DNA of 64,000 bases from Eopsaltria australis (lineage: Eukaryota; Chordata; Aves; Passeriformes; Petroicidae): NCBI GenBank assembly GCA_034509425.1, contig JAVTVJ010000033.1, forward strand, positions 7,375,001 to 7,439,000, written 5' to 3'. Both the position numbers and the translations under genes were made by a program. Shown in pieces: positions 1 to 13,400 of this stretch. Numbering within the stretch: the first letter of the stretch is position 1; each line of letters opens with the position of its first letter. The notes below the pieces were generated by a model. It was given only the letters and a program-made list of their open reading frames with translations. It searched no databases and was not told the origin of the DNA.

Positions 1-1019
1 TTCCTTGAATATTTGCATCATCTTGGAGTGGAACCAACAGCCCTTCTGCCATCAGCCTGTGCCTGCACCCATTGCTGTGATTCCACCTGCACAAACTCAT
101 CTGACCCTTCAGGTAGGATCAGCAAAAAAAAAGGAAATTTTTTCACTGTGTGTTCAATCACTGAAGCACTGATTTCTTTTTTTTTTTGGGTTATGTAGGG
201 CCTCTGTTTTAGGTTTATTTCCTTTCCCATTTATTAGGGAATGCCATCTCTTGCTCATGAGCATCTAAGCTTGTCACATCATGAACAGCCTGTGAACACC
301 TAGCTGGCTGTCTGCATTCCAATGTTCTTACAGCCATACTTGCACTGGCCAGCCAACTCAGGGACACTTGGCCACTCCTAAGTATGTCCCATGTCAGCTT
401 TTTAGGGCAGATGCACGTGCACTTCAAAAAGGTCGAGGATTTGTCTTTGAACTGCTGCAGCAAAACCTTTTCACAATAATAACCCATTCTACAAGATATT
501 TAATAGGAATTTCATAGGGCATTTTCCTGGCTGCCAGTCAGGGCAAGAGAGATATTAGCTACTCCTGGGCATGAGTCTCTGGTAACACCAACTCAGATTG
601 GGTGCCCCCATTTAGTGACCTGCACAAATAAGGGTCTGGTTTTGTCCTCTCCAGTTTAATGCAGGCCTTCATTTGCTCAGGAGAGGTTGAGTGTCTCCTT
701 CCACTTCCTAGTGCTCCATTGCCAAACTCCTTACTTTCCAACTTTTACTATCATTATTGAATAAAGAAAAACGACAGCCAGCTGAAAAATTACTTTAATG
801 AAGTTTTGATGTCTGGGATAGTTTGAACAAATTAGACTCTTCAGCTGAAAAACTCAGACTTTCAGTGAAGTGTTATTTTAGTATACACACCCTCAGTACC
901 CAAAAAGTATATACACTGTAGCATATGTATAACTACAGTAATGTATATTAAATGAGCTATTTTTTACAGTAATTTGGGAAGAGAAATTATAATTAATATT
1001 AAAAGATAAACTCATGTAC
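1..1019 (-). other. NBEA: Intron downstream of exon S (5' part)
   Basis: About 1 kb of intron running off the window. The 240-740 part is less AT-rich than the typical intron here and may hold an unrecognised old repeat. No exon of the following DUF1088 region is found. Confidence 0.7.
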
Positions 1020-1146
1020 CTCATGTTTTCAGCTGAATCCTCTGGCATTGGAGCAACAGTTTGGACAGCTGGCAGATTTTTGCTAGTAGCACCATTCACA
1101 AAGCTGGATGACGAAGAGGAAGAAGAAGATCCTGAGTCTACTGCAC
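1020..1146 (-). CDS. NBEA: Neurobeachin exon S (127 nt), poly-serine
   Basis: Last exon in the window. It completes Gly (G|GT) and reads AVDSG, nine consecutive Ser, FVNGATSKNLPAVQTVAPMP, EDSAENM, ending two bases into Ser (AG|C). Acceptor GGGGACAG|GTGCAG, donor ATGAG|GTACAT, a non-consensus donor. The nine serines use mixed codons (TCT, TCC, TCG, TCA, AGC), so the run is not a fresh slippage product. The next exon, expected to start ITAKLERALE, is not in positions 1-1019. Confidence 0.95.
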
Positions 1147-2719
1147 CTGTCCCCCAAAAAACACAAACCTTAGTTCAGTCTTAAGAAACAAAACTTTTAA
1201 AATAATCCTTGTATTGTTAATCTACTTCTAAGTATGGAAATAATGCTATTTATTCTAAAATAGTGAAAACCTTTCCATATGGTTATCATAAAAGTTAATA
1301 CCTTAACTTTGCTGGTATAAAAATAATAAGCTTGAAATCTATTGAAAATCAGGCAAAATAAATCCTTACCTCATTTCCATTATTCCCAAATTATATTCCA
1401 AAGTTGAAAATAATTTTAAATCATCCTGTAAGGCAAGATCTTTCTAAAATAAAAGTATACTTAACATGAGCTTGAGTGGAGAATAGAATTTTAAATATTT
1501 CTTAAAATATATTTATATCTGTACACTTGGCTGCTCAGTTGCAACTACAGGCAGAAAATAAAATAGAGGTTAAAAAATGACAGGGAAGATTAAAAATGTA
1601 TATCACTTCAGGAAGTAATGGAAGAAATTTGTATCTGATTAAGACTCTAATTACAATTTTTCTGATTTGTTCCTTTAGTCAAGGAGAATTGTAAGATCTT
1701 ATAAGTTAGGAGGAGAGTGGGGGTATCATTTCAATGGGTTGTGAACAGCCTCCAGAAAAAAAAGATGCACACAGAGCATACATTTATACTTTAAGTGATC
1801 TGGGTCAGAGCTAAGGGCTAAACTTAGACTCTAAATGCCAATCTATCATGTCTGCTGAAACGGTGCTGTGAGCTCAGCCTCTCTGAAGCAAACCAGCAAA
1901 GGCTCAGAGAGGCCATGAACAGTGAGAGTGCTGTGATAAATGCTCCCTGCTCTGCACAGTCCTTCTGCAACACATCACTGCAAGAGAGGTAGCTACAAAC
2001 AGTCTTGTAGCTGGAGTTCAAAGCCTGAGGGACTGCAATGCTACCAGAGAAGAGGCTGACAGGCAACAAGATTTATCCAAGTTAGCAATGAGGGGTGAAG
2101 AACCCCAGTTTAGAGATCAATGACATTATCCTGGCCATTTTCAAAAATGATAATTGTTAACTCCCTGTTTCTGGTCAGTTTTAGCAGTTGATACATCACT
2201 GTTCTTTGCATTACACAGGTATATATTATTTTTCAGTTTCCTGCAGAGATCTACAAAGCATTTATGGTTTCTTAACTGCTTAAGCAGCCAGCCAGCAGTG
2301 AAGTAGGGGTCAAACACTGATAAGTGTGAAAAATACTCTGACAGCAGGAAAGGTTTTTTTTAATATTTTACTTTTTATTAATTTGTCTTTAGATATTTTT
2401 TACTGATAAAAGAAGGTAAAGATTGGAATTTTGACTTGATCATTTAAGAACATTTACATTCAAACTAGTATCAAAATGCAGCAGCATTTACTGGGCTTGC
2501 TGACACTAAAGTAGCTGGTGAGATTCAGGATTTAGATTAGAAACTGATTTAGGCTGTTTTTTTAAGAATGGGATTGGGATACGGATTGTGGCTTACACTG
2601 TGTGTTCTGACTTGGATTAAATACAAATGCAAAATGTACCCAAACACACTGAGAAAAATAAAATTATAAGGTAGGCTATCTCTTGAACCTAGGAATCACA
2701 GCAACTTAACTGAGAATAG

Positions 2720-2747
2720 GATATCTTAAGAAAGATATCTTAAGAAA
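2720..2747. repeat. 14-bp tandem duplication
   Basis: GATATCTTAAGAAA occurs twice without a gap. Each copy contains ATCTTAAGA, whose core TCTTAAGA is palindromic. Confidence 0.9.
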
Positions 2748-4747
2748 GATTAAGCCTTCACATACATATGTTTCTGTGTGTGCATGTGTGCATTTATATT
2801 ATTCATATATGCATAGGCTATACATATTTTTATTGCTTCTTCCCTTTTCCTTCCAAAACGAAATTTTCTTCATTAAGATTGTTTAAAAATGCAGTTGGCT
2901 AAGTTGCTCAACCAGCTAGACTTCTAGAAGGTCAAGAAAACCTAGCACTATTGGATTAACATAGAAGGACATGAATTGCAGAAATTCAGTCTAAAACGTA
3001 TAAAGCCAGTTTCTTACATGAGAAGATGAAGGAAGAAAACCTATCTCCCCAAAGATGCATTCACAGCACTAAAGGACTCCAGTAACACACATCCCATTAA
3101 GTCATGACATGACATTGACTGTGACCGCGACAGCAGATGGAATGTAAACACTGACTGCAACCCATGAAAAACTGAAAAACACCACCTTTCACAGAAGTCC
3201 AGCACAGAATACACCTTATAGATAGAACTGTATTTCTAGAGTATCTGTGATATACTGTAAAAACAACTGTAAATAGGTTTGGGGGGACATCTAGTGTTTC
3301 TAAAATACTGCATTCTGTTTCCTTTTCATCATAGCAAAATAAATTTTAAAATGTGCTGTTCAATTAAATGCTATACACTACTTTAAAATCACTAATAACA
3401 TCGATATATCATAGATTAAATGTATATAAACCAGAAAGTCTCCAGATATTTCGTCTGTATATCTCAAAAATGGACATACATGAGTCACTGCTTTGACTAT
3501 CATAGGCGTAGCTTAATTAAAAATGGCAAAATGAGTATTTTAATCTAATATGCATTAAAATATTTTCAATATGATACTACTTTTTTAAAACTTTCATTAA
3601 TATGTTTAGCATTTCTAAAATGTTAATATAAAACTCAAATCTTCAAAAATTCCTATCTTCATAGAATGCTTTACTACAGAATTCAGTACATATATAATTC
3701 TAATTAAACCTCATACTTGCTGAAATTCCATTCAATCAATACTTTTCATTTAATCAAGCTAGTCCATCGATTAGGATCAAAAACAATTTCATAAAAAAAA
3801 GGAGACTGTAAGATCTGTCAGAAAAGGGGCCTTTAATCCACAGTAAATGTACCATGGCTTCTGCAATACTGCCCTCTACTAAGAACAGTATTGGGGAAAT
3901 GACTGATTTTAAAACGCAATTACTTACAAACAAGAGCTATTACATTCCAGCCAAAATAATTCAGATCTTTAATCAGTGAGAAGACTGAAAAGCTTACTAC
4001 TATTCAGTATCATTTGAAACACAAGGTTCCAGTGCAGGATATTTTTTGCATGACATAAGAATACCTAAAAGGAAATCCATTCAAGATTAACAGAAGTGTC
4101 TACACAAATGGAACTGTTCAGAGAAGCAATAACATTATTCAGAGTATTCATTCCTCCCATCTGCCTCAGGAAAATTAGATTTTAAGATTTTTTTTCTTTT
4201 TCCTTGGAAAAATCAAAGTTCTATTACCAGGTATTAAAGGTAATCTGCAAAAGGAAAGAAAAAAAATAAGTGTGTCTTCATATTACTCCATAAGGTAGAA
4301 GGATGCCAAAAGCATCCCCCTCTATTTGCTGCAACCCCAGAGAGATTTGCACATTCTCAACCCTTGACTGAAGTTGTGATATCCTTGAAGAGAGCTCTTC
4401 TCTCAAGTGCTTTTCCTTATTTTAGAAAGAAAACAGACTAGAGCCAGACATTTCAAAGGAGTTTAAGTAAATATCAGTTGTTTTCAGTAAGGATTCTTTT
4501 CTCAATGGAAACCAGTCTCATTGTCAACAGGCTCCTTCATGATAGAGAATCTCATTACTATTATTATAAATAATTTTAAAAGAAGGTCTAGTAGTCCTTC
4601 TATAGGTCACAATAAACAACTACTGATAAGACATTCATTCAGTTAGATTAAGTAGTTTCTTACAAAAAAACCTTCCAAAAAGAGCATAATTTTCACTGAC
4701 AAATAGTAATTGTCCAAAATATTCACCCTCTACAATCTACCATATCT

Positions 4748-4782
4748 TTATTAATTATTTATTATTTATTATTATTTATTAA
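4748..4782. repeat. TTATTTATTA-type simple repeat
   Basis: Imperfect run of ATT/ATTT units in intron R-S. Confidence 0.8.
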
Positions 4783-5153
4783 GTAGCTACTTGTCTTTAC
4801 TTTCTTTGATGCATAAGGAGGGATTAACTGGTATGTATCACACAAACATCTAGTGCAAAGCACTAGAAAAGTTAGCTCATTTCAATTCTAAAATACACTT
4901 ATAAAACAAGATTGAGGCTATTTATTAACTTATTTAAGGCTGTGCAAGTCCAATGTGCACTATCAAAGATTATAAATATAGACCAAGAGAAAACGCTGTC
5001 TCTAATAAAGGCCAAGGTTAAATCTTTCCATGTTTTATTTTGGAACAACAAAAGCAGCAATACGAAGATGATTATAAAACAAAACACCACTAAAGGAAAC
5101 AAAACAAAAAACAAGGACAAAATGAGGATCACAAGAATATTTAAGGACAATAC

Positions 5154-5308
5154 CTGTTGTATTAATCATACTTTTTGGTGTAGCTCCTGTTGCAGCAAAT
5201 ATATTAGGTGTACTACCCGGTGGCAATCCGCTCCCAGCTGTGGCAGCTCCAACAGTGGTAACAGCCAGACTACCTGGAGGGGGTTTCTTTACTGGTACAA
5301 CCACACTC
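5154..5308 (-). CDS. NBEA: Neurobeachin exon R (155 nt)
   Basis: Completes Arg (AG|G) and reads SVVVPVKKPPPGSLAVTTVG, AATAGSGLPPGSTPNIFAAT, GATPKSMINTT, ending one base into Gly (G|GT). Acceptor TTTCCACAG|GAGTGT, donor ACAG|GTATTG. It encodes a low-complexity Ala/Thr/Gly/Pro-rich linker. The plus-strand open frame over the same bases (4912-5349) is a shadow. Confidence 0.95.
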
Positions 5309-7904
5309 CTGTGGAAAAAAAAGAAACAAAAGAATTTTATTTTATATAAATTTTATATTTATTTTATATAAAAATTGCTCAACAGAGCCAGGAAGAGTTT
5401 TTGATTGTGATGGGTTTACGCTGCTGTATGATGCCGTTGCTGAGAAATACATAATCTTGCATATTTTCTTAACCTTCCTAAAATAGGGTAAAACAGGCCC
5501 TAAAACCATACTCCTATCCTTATTCTGCAGCTTCACGTGATTCAAAGAAATCTAATTTATCTTTCAGCACCCACAAAATGGAAAGACTCCACCACCTCAA
5601 TAAGTTCAGAACTGTGCTATCAACAGTATAACACTGCAGTTTGTTCTAGATTTGCAAAGATAGTTAACTGTCAGAAATTATGCCAGCAGACTAGAAGTCT
5701 ATATGCATGCAGTCATAAAGATAGTGAATCTGTTGATCCTAATGAAGTTACCTAAGGTAACTTTTTTGCCTTTCATCTGCACTTCTGAGTACAGTAGGTT
5801 ATTTCTCAGTACCACGAACATTCCAGTCTTTCAGAGATGACTAAGAAACACAGTTTTAGATTCAGCCTTCTTTCATCCTAATCTAAATCAATAGCACATG
5901 ATGTACATTGAACAGCAAAAATACAATAAATGCTTGCTTTCACAGTATAGATAGTGCTAAGGTTTAAAAAGTGTCTTGAGAATTTGAAGATTTTAAGAAG
6001 AGAACAGGGCTTTCATACAAAAAAAATCCAACATAATATCAAATATAAGCAGACAACACTGTACTCAAACAAACAGTTTTTAACCTTATCTTAAATCACA
6101 CTCAGGTTTTTTAAGTGTGAAGACCAAAAGACTTGCTCTTTGGAGAGAATATTTTTTCAGCACTGGGCAGCTCTCATAGTGGAAGCAATTATATTTACAT
6201 TTTTCTTTTTAATATTTCCATTTATCTATAAACCACCTTTTCCTTAAAAGTCTGCTTCAGTGGCAAACCTGAGTGAAAAACAAACCTGAAACAAATCAAA
6301 TTTGCATAATATTGAATAATCTATTTTCATCATTATGTACATATTCTGTTTAAGCAGATACACTCTCTAATCATTCTGATGAAAAGGAGCAAGAAAGGGC
6401 AATTATTTAGGGTGATAAGGCCCCAATTTGCTCAAGAACTTCCTTCAGTAACTTTTCTGCTACACTTTTGTGTAAATATGATGACATATAACTAATCATA
6501 GGGTGTGGCACAATGTTTTACAGTAATTTACTTTGTTCCTGTATATCTAAATCCTCCATCTCCCTGGATTTTAAAGTCTGGTGGTGACAGAGTACAAAAC
6601 AACCCATAACCATTTTTTTTCCTCACTCTCTTTAGAGGGTTGGTTGACAGCTGAAGCCTCTGCATTCTGAACAACAATTTTACCCCTACCCTGAAGCACA
6701 TACTGTTGGAGAGGTAAGTTTAGGCATATAGGTGGGTTTTTATCCCAGTTCATTTACATTAGGAGGAGATGAGTTTGAACAATACAATAGCTATTGATTA
6801 AGACAAGTGACCCTAAAATAATTGCTTTTGTCTGTAGTTAATAATCTTACAATCATTGCTCATATGAAGTGTTTATATAGCAGCAGCTACAGCTGAACAA
6901 AGCTGGGTCTACAGGGATTAGATTAATCTGCTTCATAACACTATGAAATTTCCTAAATTAGCTCTAATCAACATACAAAGATCTCTATTTCAATTAATAT
7001 CTCAATCAAATATTTGAATTTGGGTTATAATACTGAATAAATATTCAAAAGCAGAGTCTTCATAGAGTCATAAAAACACAAGAAGAAATTAGGGCTTGTT
7101 TCTTAAGTGGAATTGTTTCCCAGTTATATTAATTTCAAAAGGAAATTACTGTCATTACCCTCTACCTTTGTAGGGAATTGAAATAGAAAGGGTGAATGAA
7201 GAATGAATGGGAATATTTTTATGCTGGAGCACAAGAAGGAAAGACATAGGAGGAAAAGGCATCTTAGACTGGCCTATTCTAATGGCACATGGATTATCAG
7301 GTCATCAAGATCACAAGCAAATGTGTAGCTTCACAAGGTGACCTTGCGGACAAAAACTGTGAAGAGTGATGACTCAAAGAGCTTGGGAAGGACAGAGAGG
7401 CTGTTGGAAGGTCCATAAAGGTAAAAAATGGTAAATCCAAAACCTGGAAAGAGTGGCCCACATGTGGAAAACACAAGAGTTGTGAGGAAGCCTTGACAGA
7501 TGTCATCCCATGCTCTCCATGCTATCGGAGCAGATCCTGGACCTCTAATCTAGGTGCAAGCAGGAAGGATGTCTGACTGCTGAACAGTCCCCTTAGACAC
7601 ACACTCATTACAGGATTTGTAAATGTGAGACAGTGTGAGTGAAGGACATGTATTTTATTTTAAGAAAAACAATTTTCCCCTCATATAAAGTCTAGTATTA
7701 GTATCTGCTAAACTGACAATACAATTGCTCCGGAAGTGTTTCCTATTTTCCTGCTACTTTTCTAAAGATGAAGCTAAATTCAAGGTCTTCCTCCTTATAT
7801 TCCAACAGTTTAGTGGTCATTCAGAATGTCCAAAAGATCACCTAACTTTCCATAGCAAAGATCATATATGCCAGCTTTATTTCCCAGATGTAATAGGATC
7901 AGTG

Positions 7905-7955
7905 TGCTTTGGAAGTGACCCCCAAGGGTCATCTAGTCCAACCCCCAAATCTACC
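7905..7955 (-). mobile_element. CR1 LINE 3'-end scrap
   Basis: The plus strand reads TTTGGAAGTGACCCCCAAGG and GTCATCTAGTCCAACCCCC, the reverse complement of the CR1 3' UTR end. Only about 50 bp are recognisable. Confidence 0.75.
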
Positions 7956-10900
7956 AGCCTCCTACAAATGCAACGATTCTTTTCTTGTGAGTGTAGTTTA
8001 GGACTGAAATACAGCTCCTATAGCAAGAAGGACAATCCTTCCCAGATCCCAGAGATACACTGCTCTGCATGTGGTTGGCATTGTTTTGTATGCCTAAATC
8101 ACCACATTAATATAGGCCAGGTGCTATTAAATAGCAAATTACCAAGAAATATCAAGAGAAACCTGTCTACCATAAGAACAGGGAAAATCAGTGCGATGAC
8201 ATCATCCCAGATTGAAAGAAAATGCAGCTTTCTGACATGTCATACATGGTGACCTTGTCAAAATGTCTCATTTCTACTGATAAAACAAAATACAGTGAGT
8301 GAATACAGAATGACATCTAGATGAAGCAGACAGAAAAACTGTATGAACAATACAACAGAGTGGTCAAAAACGTGCAAAACAGTAAGAAGAACAGCAGAAC
8401 AAGAAAGGTGAAAGAGAATGACTGCCCTTAAAGTAAAGAAAGTCTTCTTTTAACCAATCTAACCACTCCAACAGCACATGCAGCAAAAACAGGCAAATAA
8501 AAATAAATCAGATTTATGAAAGAAGTATTATACTTGAGCATAATATGATTTGAAGAACAAATTTACTGTGATAGATGCCTTACATGTATCTGTCAGGCAT
8601 TCAGATTTTCCTTTCATGAAGGAACAGAAATCTACATACTAGAAGAAAAGGTTATATACACTTCCATATTTCATTTTAGGCTTTGTTTTGTACAACATAT
8701 TTCACACTTCTTAAATGTTCCAAACTGGAGCACAGTCGTCTGAATCACATCACCATGGTCTCAAATGATTCCCAATTATTTAGTCAGCAAAAACTTAGTA
8801 GTAATTGTCTGTAGTAATTGCTTTTATTTCTGTGTTCATTGGGTAGTTTACAATTCTAAATATAACAGTGACTCCTAATAACTGTTCCTTTACTCTGTGA
8901 GTGTCCTTTACCAGTTTTAAACCTGAGCCTGAAGTCATAATAATTCATATCATGCTTAAGATGAGCGTTGTTGATTCAACCCACATACTACTTATGCATT
9001 GCTGGTTCATTAAATAACCTCAGCAAATAGCTACAGGATTCTTCTGGGGTTTAGAAATTTGCATGAAATAACTAGACAGAAAATAATACTATTAATGCAT
9101 TGAACTGCGAAAAGAGAAAATGGAAATGAAAAAAAAAAAACAAAAAACAAACTACCACTTCCTCAAATTGACTTTACTTAAATATTTATCTACAAAGTGT
9201 GGGTGACAGACAAATCAGGTTACGCAGCTCTATATTTTCTCTCTCTTTTTCTCTGTGATTCACATTCCGTATCTCTTCTCCATTTTAAAACTTAAAGGCT
9301 TTCCAACTTAATCACTGTGGTCAACATAAAGGTCAGAGATAAGCCTTCAGTACTGGATGTCTTGAGCTACCTATCTGAGCAGCAGCAATTAAATTAGAAT
9401 CACTTTACTCTCTTGTGGGATATGTGAAACCTCTTAAGGCCGAATTAATATTCTTGCTCCTCCTCTCCTCCCCCACAGCAGCAGAAAATATGAGGATTTT
9501 TCAAGTGTTTTTCAAAAAGCAGCACAGACTTCAGGCAAGTTTTTCATAGAATTGCTCTGTGTCAAACAGCAACTTCAGAGGTTTCAGAAGAAATCACATT
9601 AGAAAGCAGGTGGTAATTTGTCTGCTATATTAAACGTACCTTGTCCCTACAGCTAGATTAACTTAATCTCTGAAAAGAAAGCTTAGTATTTCTTCTCTGA
9701 GTTACTTATATTGGATATATCTCTGTACGTATCTAGTCTTTTATGAAACATTTATACTGTTTACCCCCTGTTCTTTCTGAATTCAACCTGATTCTGACCT
9801 GAGCCTGTAATGTTACTATGTACTAACAACACATTCTGAATCCTACTTTAAATAACCTTCGATTAGGCTGACTGCATTAAGGTATGATACATCTGATGCC
9901 AAGGAGGAAAGGTCTAACTCAGAGTAAAGAGCCATGGTGAAAAAAACTGGATTAAAAATTTGTGAGGTATACACATGTATTTTAGAAGAGATATGGAAGG
10001 CTCACAGAAGGATATAACTGTTGGGACTTATGCAAATGAAATATTAATGCTGAATGTCCATGTATTGTGGATTCTTTCCATAATTTCATACCACGCATGC
10101 ACCAAAACTTCCAAATCTTAAAGTACATGAGATGATCCTAGTCTACTAAACACAAATTGCTTGTTTCTAACTAGAAGAAAGAAAATCATCTTAGGGTCGG
10201 TTTTAGGACAAGGACATGATCATTGATCCTCACTCTTGGATCAAGCACAGGAGTAAGTATTTACTCACAAAGAAATTCCATCCTTTGCATTCAGGATAAA
10301 TTAGCTGAAGCATCTAGAATGATATAAAATATTGACAAGAAACAAGGAAAACTTTAAAAGGTAAAAACACTAACTATCAAGAAAGATTAATGGTCTTGGC
10401 TAAACAGAGAAATGGGAAATACTGGAAGTTTAGTAAGTTAGAAGAAAGTTAATAGAATCTAAGTGAACATGGAATGTATTAAATGTCAGCAATATCATCA
10501 AATATAGAAATAAGACCCCAAAGAAACAATCAATATGAGCTATAAAGAGTATGGGTGAGAAACCTAATCCTGTATATATGTTGAAAAAAGAAAAAAAAAG
10601 TAAGGCTAAAAAGCTGCAATCAGTCCTGTAAAAGGAGGCAGATAAAGGTAAACTGCAAGACAAAAATGCAGTACAATTTTCATATATATAGCCAGTGAAT
10701 TATATTAGAGAGTAGGGAGATGCTGATTTCTCTTCATCAACTTCAGGCTACATACACCTATAGTTCCATGGATATGATTATGAAAAGACTTACATTACAC
10801 AGGTGGTAAGAGGAGTTTTGAAAGAGGTACCTGTTTATAGATTGCTAAATTATAGACATGGGAAATGTGATTACAGCTTGATGAAAATAAATTGAGAGTT

Positions 10901-12479
10901 AATATACCCAATTGTGGTTGACTTGAACCTATTTGTAAATTCAGGATGATTTTTTTTTTTTCTAAACAGCTGAGGTGGCGATGAGCTTTCCCTTTATCTT
11001 TTATTATATTTATTAAATGAGTGACTAAGGCACTCTCTAGGAATACAGACAATGCAACTTCAGCCCTCTTTTCTAACAGGATCTGAAACCATACCTCAAT
11101 CTCTGCAGTGTATTTTTATTGCTGCCTTAGAAAAATATATTCCAGAGAGAGAAGATGTCAAGTATTTTCTTTGGACCAGTCTCCACCGCACAAAGATAAT
11201 GAAAATTACCTTGAGTGAACTGGAACCAGATGAGTCCTTTAATTCCCACACTATTGATGAGGTTTTTCATTCATATGTTCACACACTACTGTGATGCCCA
11301 AAGTAATGGGAAATGCAGTGCCTAAGAACAGACAACACCTGTACCTGTCCCTTCTTGGTTCATGGGAAAGGTGCCCTATTTTTCTTCAATTATTTGTAAT
11401 AAAATTTAAAAATAACCATTTTTGTTGGGAGAAGGCTAAAATGTATTTATCCATAACTAATTTTAATAAGATTTCAGGAAAATCAAATCTATTGTTCAGC
11501 AATCATCATTTGGAGAATTTAATGACTCTAACAGGAGTTATTTAGGCTTCTGTTTAAATGACTTAGTAGACCACAGTATAACAATGATCTCCCAAAGGTG
11601 GGCAATCATACAACAGATAAATATTAAACCTCTCTATTTGAACCCTCAGTGCATCTTCTCTCACAGTTCTTGTCTTCTCCCATTCTCCCATTTACTACAA
11701 AAGAAAAAAAAAGGAAAAAAAGAACATCCCACTGCTGTATTCTAGCAAAACACATAGATTCCCTGAGTAAACCTTCTAAATATAGCATACCTACAGAAAA
11801 TTAAACATATTTTTGAAGACCACCTATCTCTGTATTAATGGAAGGACATGTATGAGACCTGATTGGATTTCACAAGTTGTCCACCTTTTCTAGCACCTTT
11901 AAAACTGGCCCCAAGATCCTTCTGTCAGGAGAAAAAATACCCTGCAAAAATCAAAACTAAAATTCTTCAAAAATGTGTTCTCCAATATCTTTTCAAATAT
12001 GTTCCTAAAGACTTCACCGAGCATGTAAACTAAGCAAACTCATAATCTTCCAATTTATGAAGTGATAATGGATTAAAAGGGAATCACATATTTAATGGCA
12101 GCAAAAACAACTGGTCTTTTAATTTCTAGTAAATCAAGATTTTCTGCTTATGCAAGCATGCTTCCCATTGAAATAATTCAAAGAACAGAATATGTATGTA
12201 AATTACCTCAGCTTGAAAAAATAATAAATGAGACACAAAACCACAGGCTCTCTCAGTTTTAAAAATAGCACCCAGCTAAGAAATCTCTACTAGAAAAAAT
12301 TAGAGAGGAACAAGTGTAAGCTTTAAAATGCAGTACTGAGTAGAATCACAAACAAATTCAAAAACCATAATGATCTAGGTTGCATCTAGTGGGACCAATG
12401 CAAATTGACAAAAAAAAAAAGAAACAAGAAATCCCCAAACCCTAAAAATCAATACGAGGGACTGATTTTTGTCAGACAA

Positions 12480-13400
12480 AAGATGAGAAGGCAAAAAGGA
12501 ATTATTGGTGAGTTGTGCTCCATTAGTCGCAAATCTAGGTGAAATACCCCTTTGTGTTTGCTTCTAAAAATGTCAACCTGGATGCCATTTTCAAGAAATT
12601 CAGTCTGACGTTAAAAGACATGTCATAACTTTGAGGATCCAGGCTCCTGTGTCCCAGAAATCTGTTTATATAGCTCATAATGTAATTACAGCTACCTTAA
12701 GACAGATGAGGCAGAAGGCAGCAATATATTGAAAACTAATTGAAAAATGCAGTTGTCCAGAAGCACTTGTGGGGAAGAGGTCTCTGAAAAGCTGCTCAAA
12801 GCTTCAGAGTTTGAAGTGAAATTTTTGATGTTGTCACTCTCAATCTATTGAAGAGCTGACAGACAATCAAACCCGTCTGGCTGCCTGGCAGCTCATTTTG
12901 CTGGCAGGTGGCAAACAATTAGACACACCAATTTGTGCCTCCTGATGACATTAAAGCATGAAACTAAGTTGTATGCAGGGCCTAGTGATTTGTGTGAAAG
13001 CATTTCAAAAATAATACTCTTTGCCGTGGCAACTCATTTCAGACTGCCACCTCCCATTACGGCTTTGAGTGGTGAAGACGACAGACTTGAGTTACGTGCG
13101 GCGCAAGGCCGCTTCTGTTCAATCCGTCATCAGCGCCCCCCGAGACCTCAATCCCCTCCTTTCATCAATATCACCTCATCATTTACATTCGATAGCACTT
13201 GAACTGCTGCATACATTAGCTGCACACAGCTCCCATTTGATAAAGCATGCTGGTCACTTTTTCTGCTTTTATGCTTCATTTATGACTGCGCAGATTTTAT
13301 GGGAGAATACAGGAGATAGCCTGTTATGAAATTACTCTTGTGGACACATTAGCAATGTACAATTAAAAGAACATGCAGAGCAAAACATGTTGTACTAAAT
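12480..13400. promoter_or_regulatory. Putative conserved regulatory block, CpG-rich core
   Basis: The stretch differs in texture from the surrounding AT-rich intron. Its core (13024-13192) has 11 CpGs, in a window where CpG is otherwise rare. It includes a GCGGC/GCCGC 5-bp stem at 13098-13112. The flanks contain dense factor-like words: TGACAGACA (TALE type), CAATTAG and TAATTACAG (homeodomain type) and CAGGTGG (E-box type). No open frame looks like a protein. A conserved non-coding element acting as an enhancer is the likeliest reading, which is inference without an alignment. Confidence 0.45.

Larger units (their letters stand above)
1147..5153 (-). other. NBEA: Intron R-S
   Basis: 4.0 kb. 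It contains a 14-bp tandem duplication (2720-2747) and an ATT-type simple stretch (4748-4782). The 1800-2070 part is less AT-rich than the rest but has no recognised family. No extra exon is seen. Confidence 0.75.

Noticed and set aside
1..1019. Search for the next NBEA exon (expected ITAKLERALE)
   Set aside because: No frame on the minus strand gives this peptide; it must lie outside the window.
4912..5349. Plus-strand 145-codon frame
   Set aside because: Overlaps NBEA exon R in antisense; its composition (Lys/Asn-rich, then Cys/Ser) is what antisense of this exon and AT-rich intron would give.
7725..8252. Plus-strand 175-codon frame, the longest apparent non-NBEA frame
   Set aside because: Has no recognisable domain, is interrupted in the middle by a CR1 scrap (7905-7955) and lies inside an intron. 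Taken as chance; a protein search would settle it.
10340..10660. Possible further CR1/L3 remnant (CTATCAAGAAAGATTAATGG resembles a family block)
   Set aside because: Only one short block resembles the family and the following sequence does not continue it.
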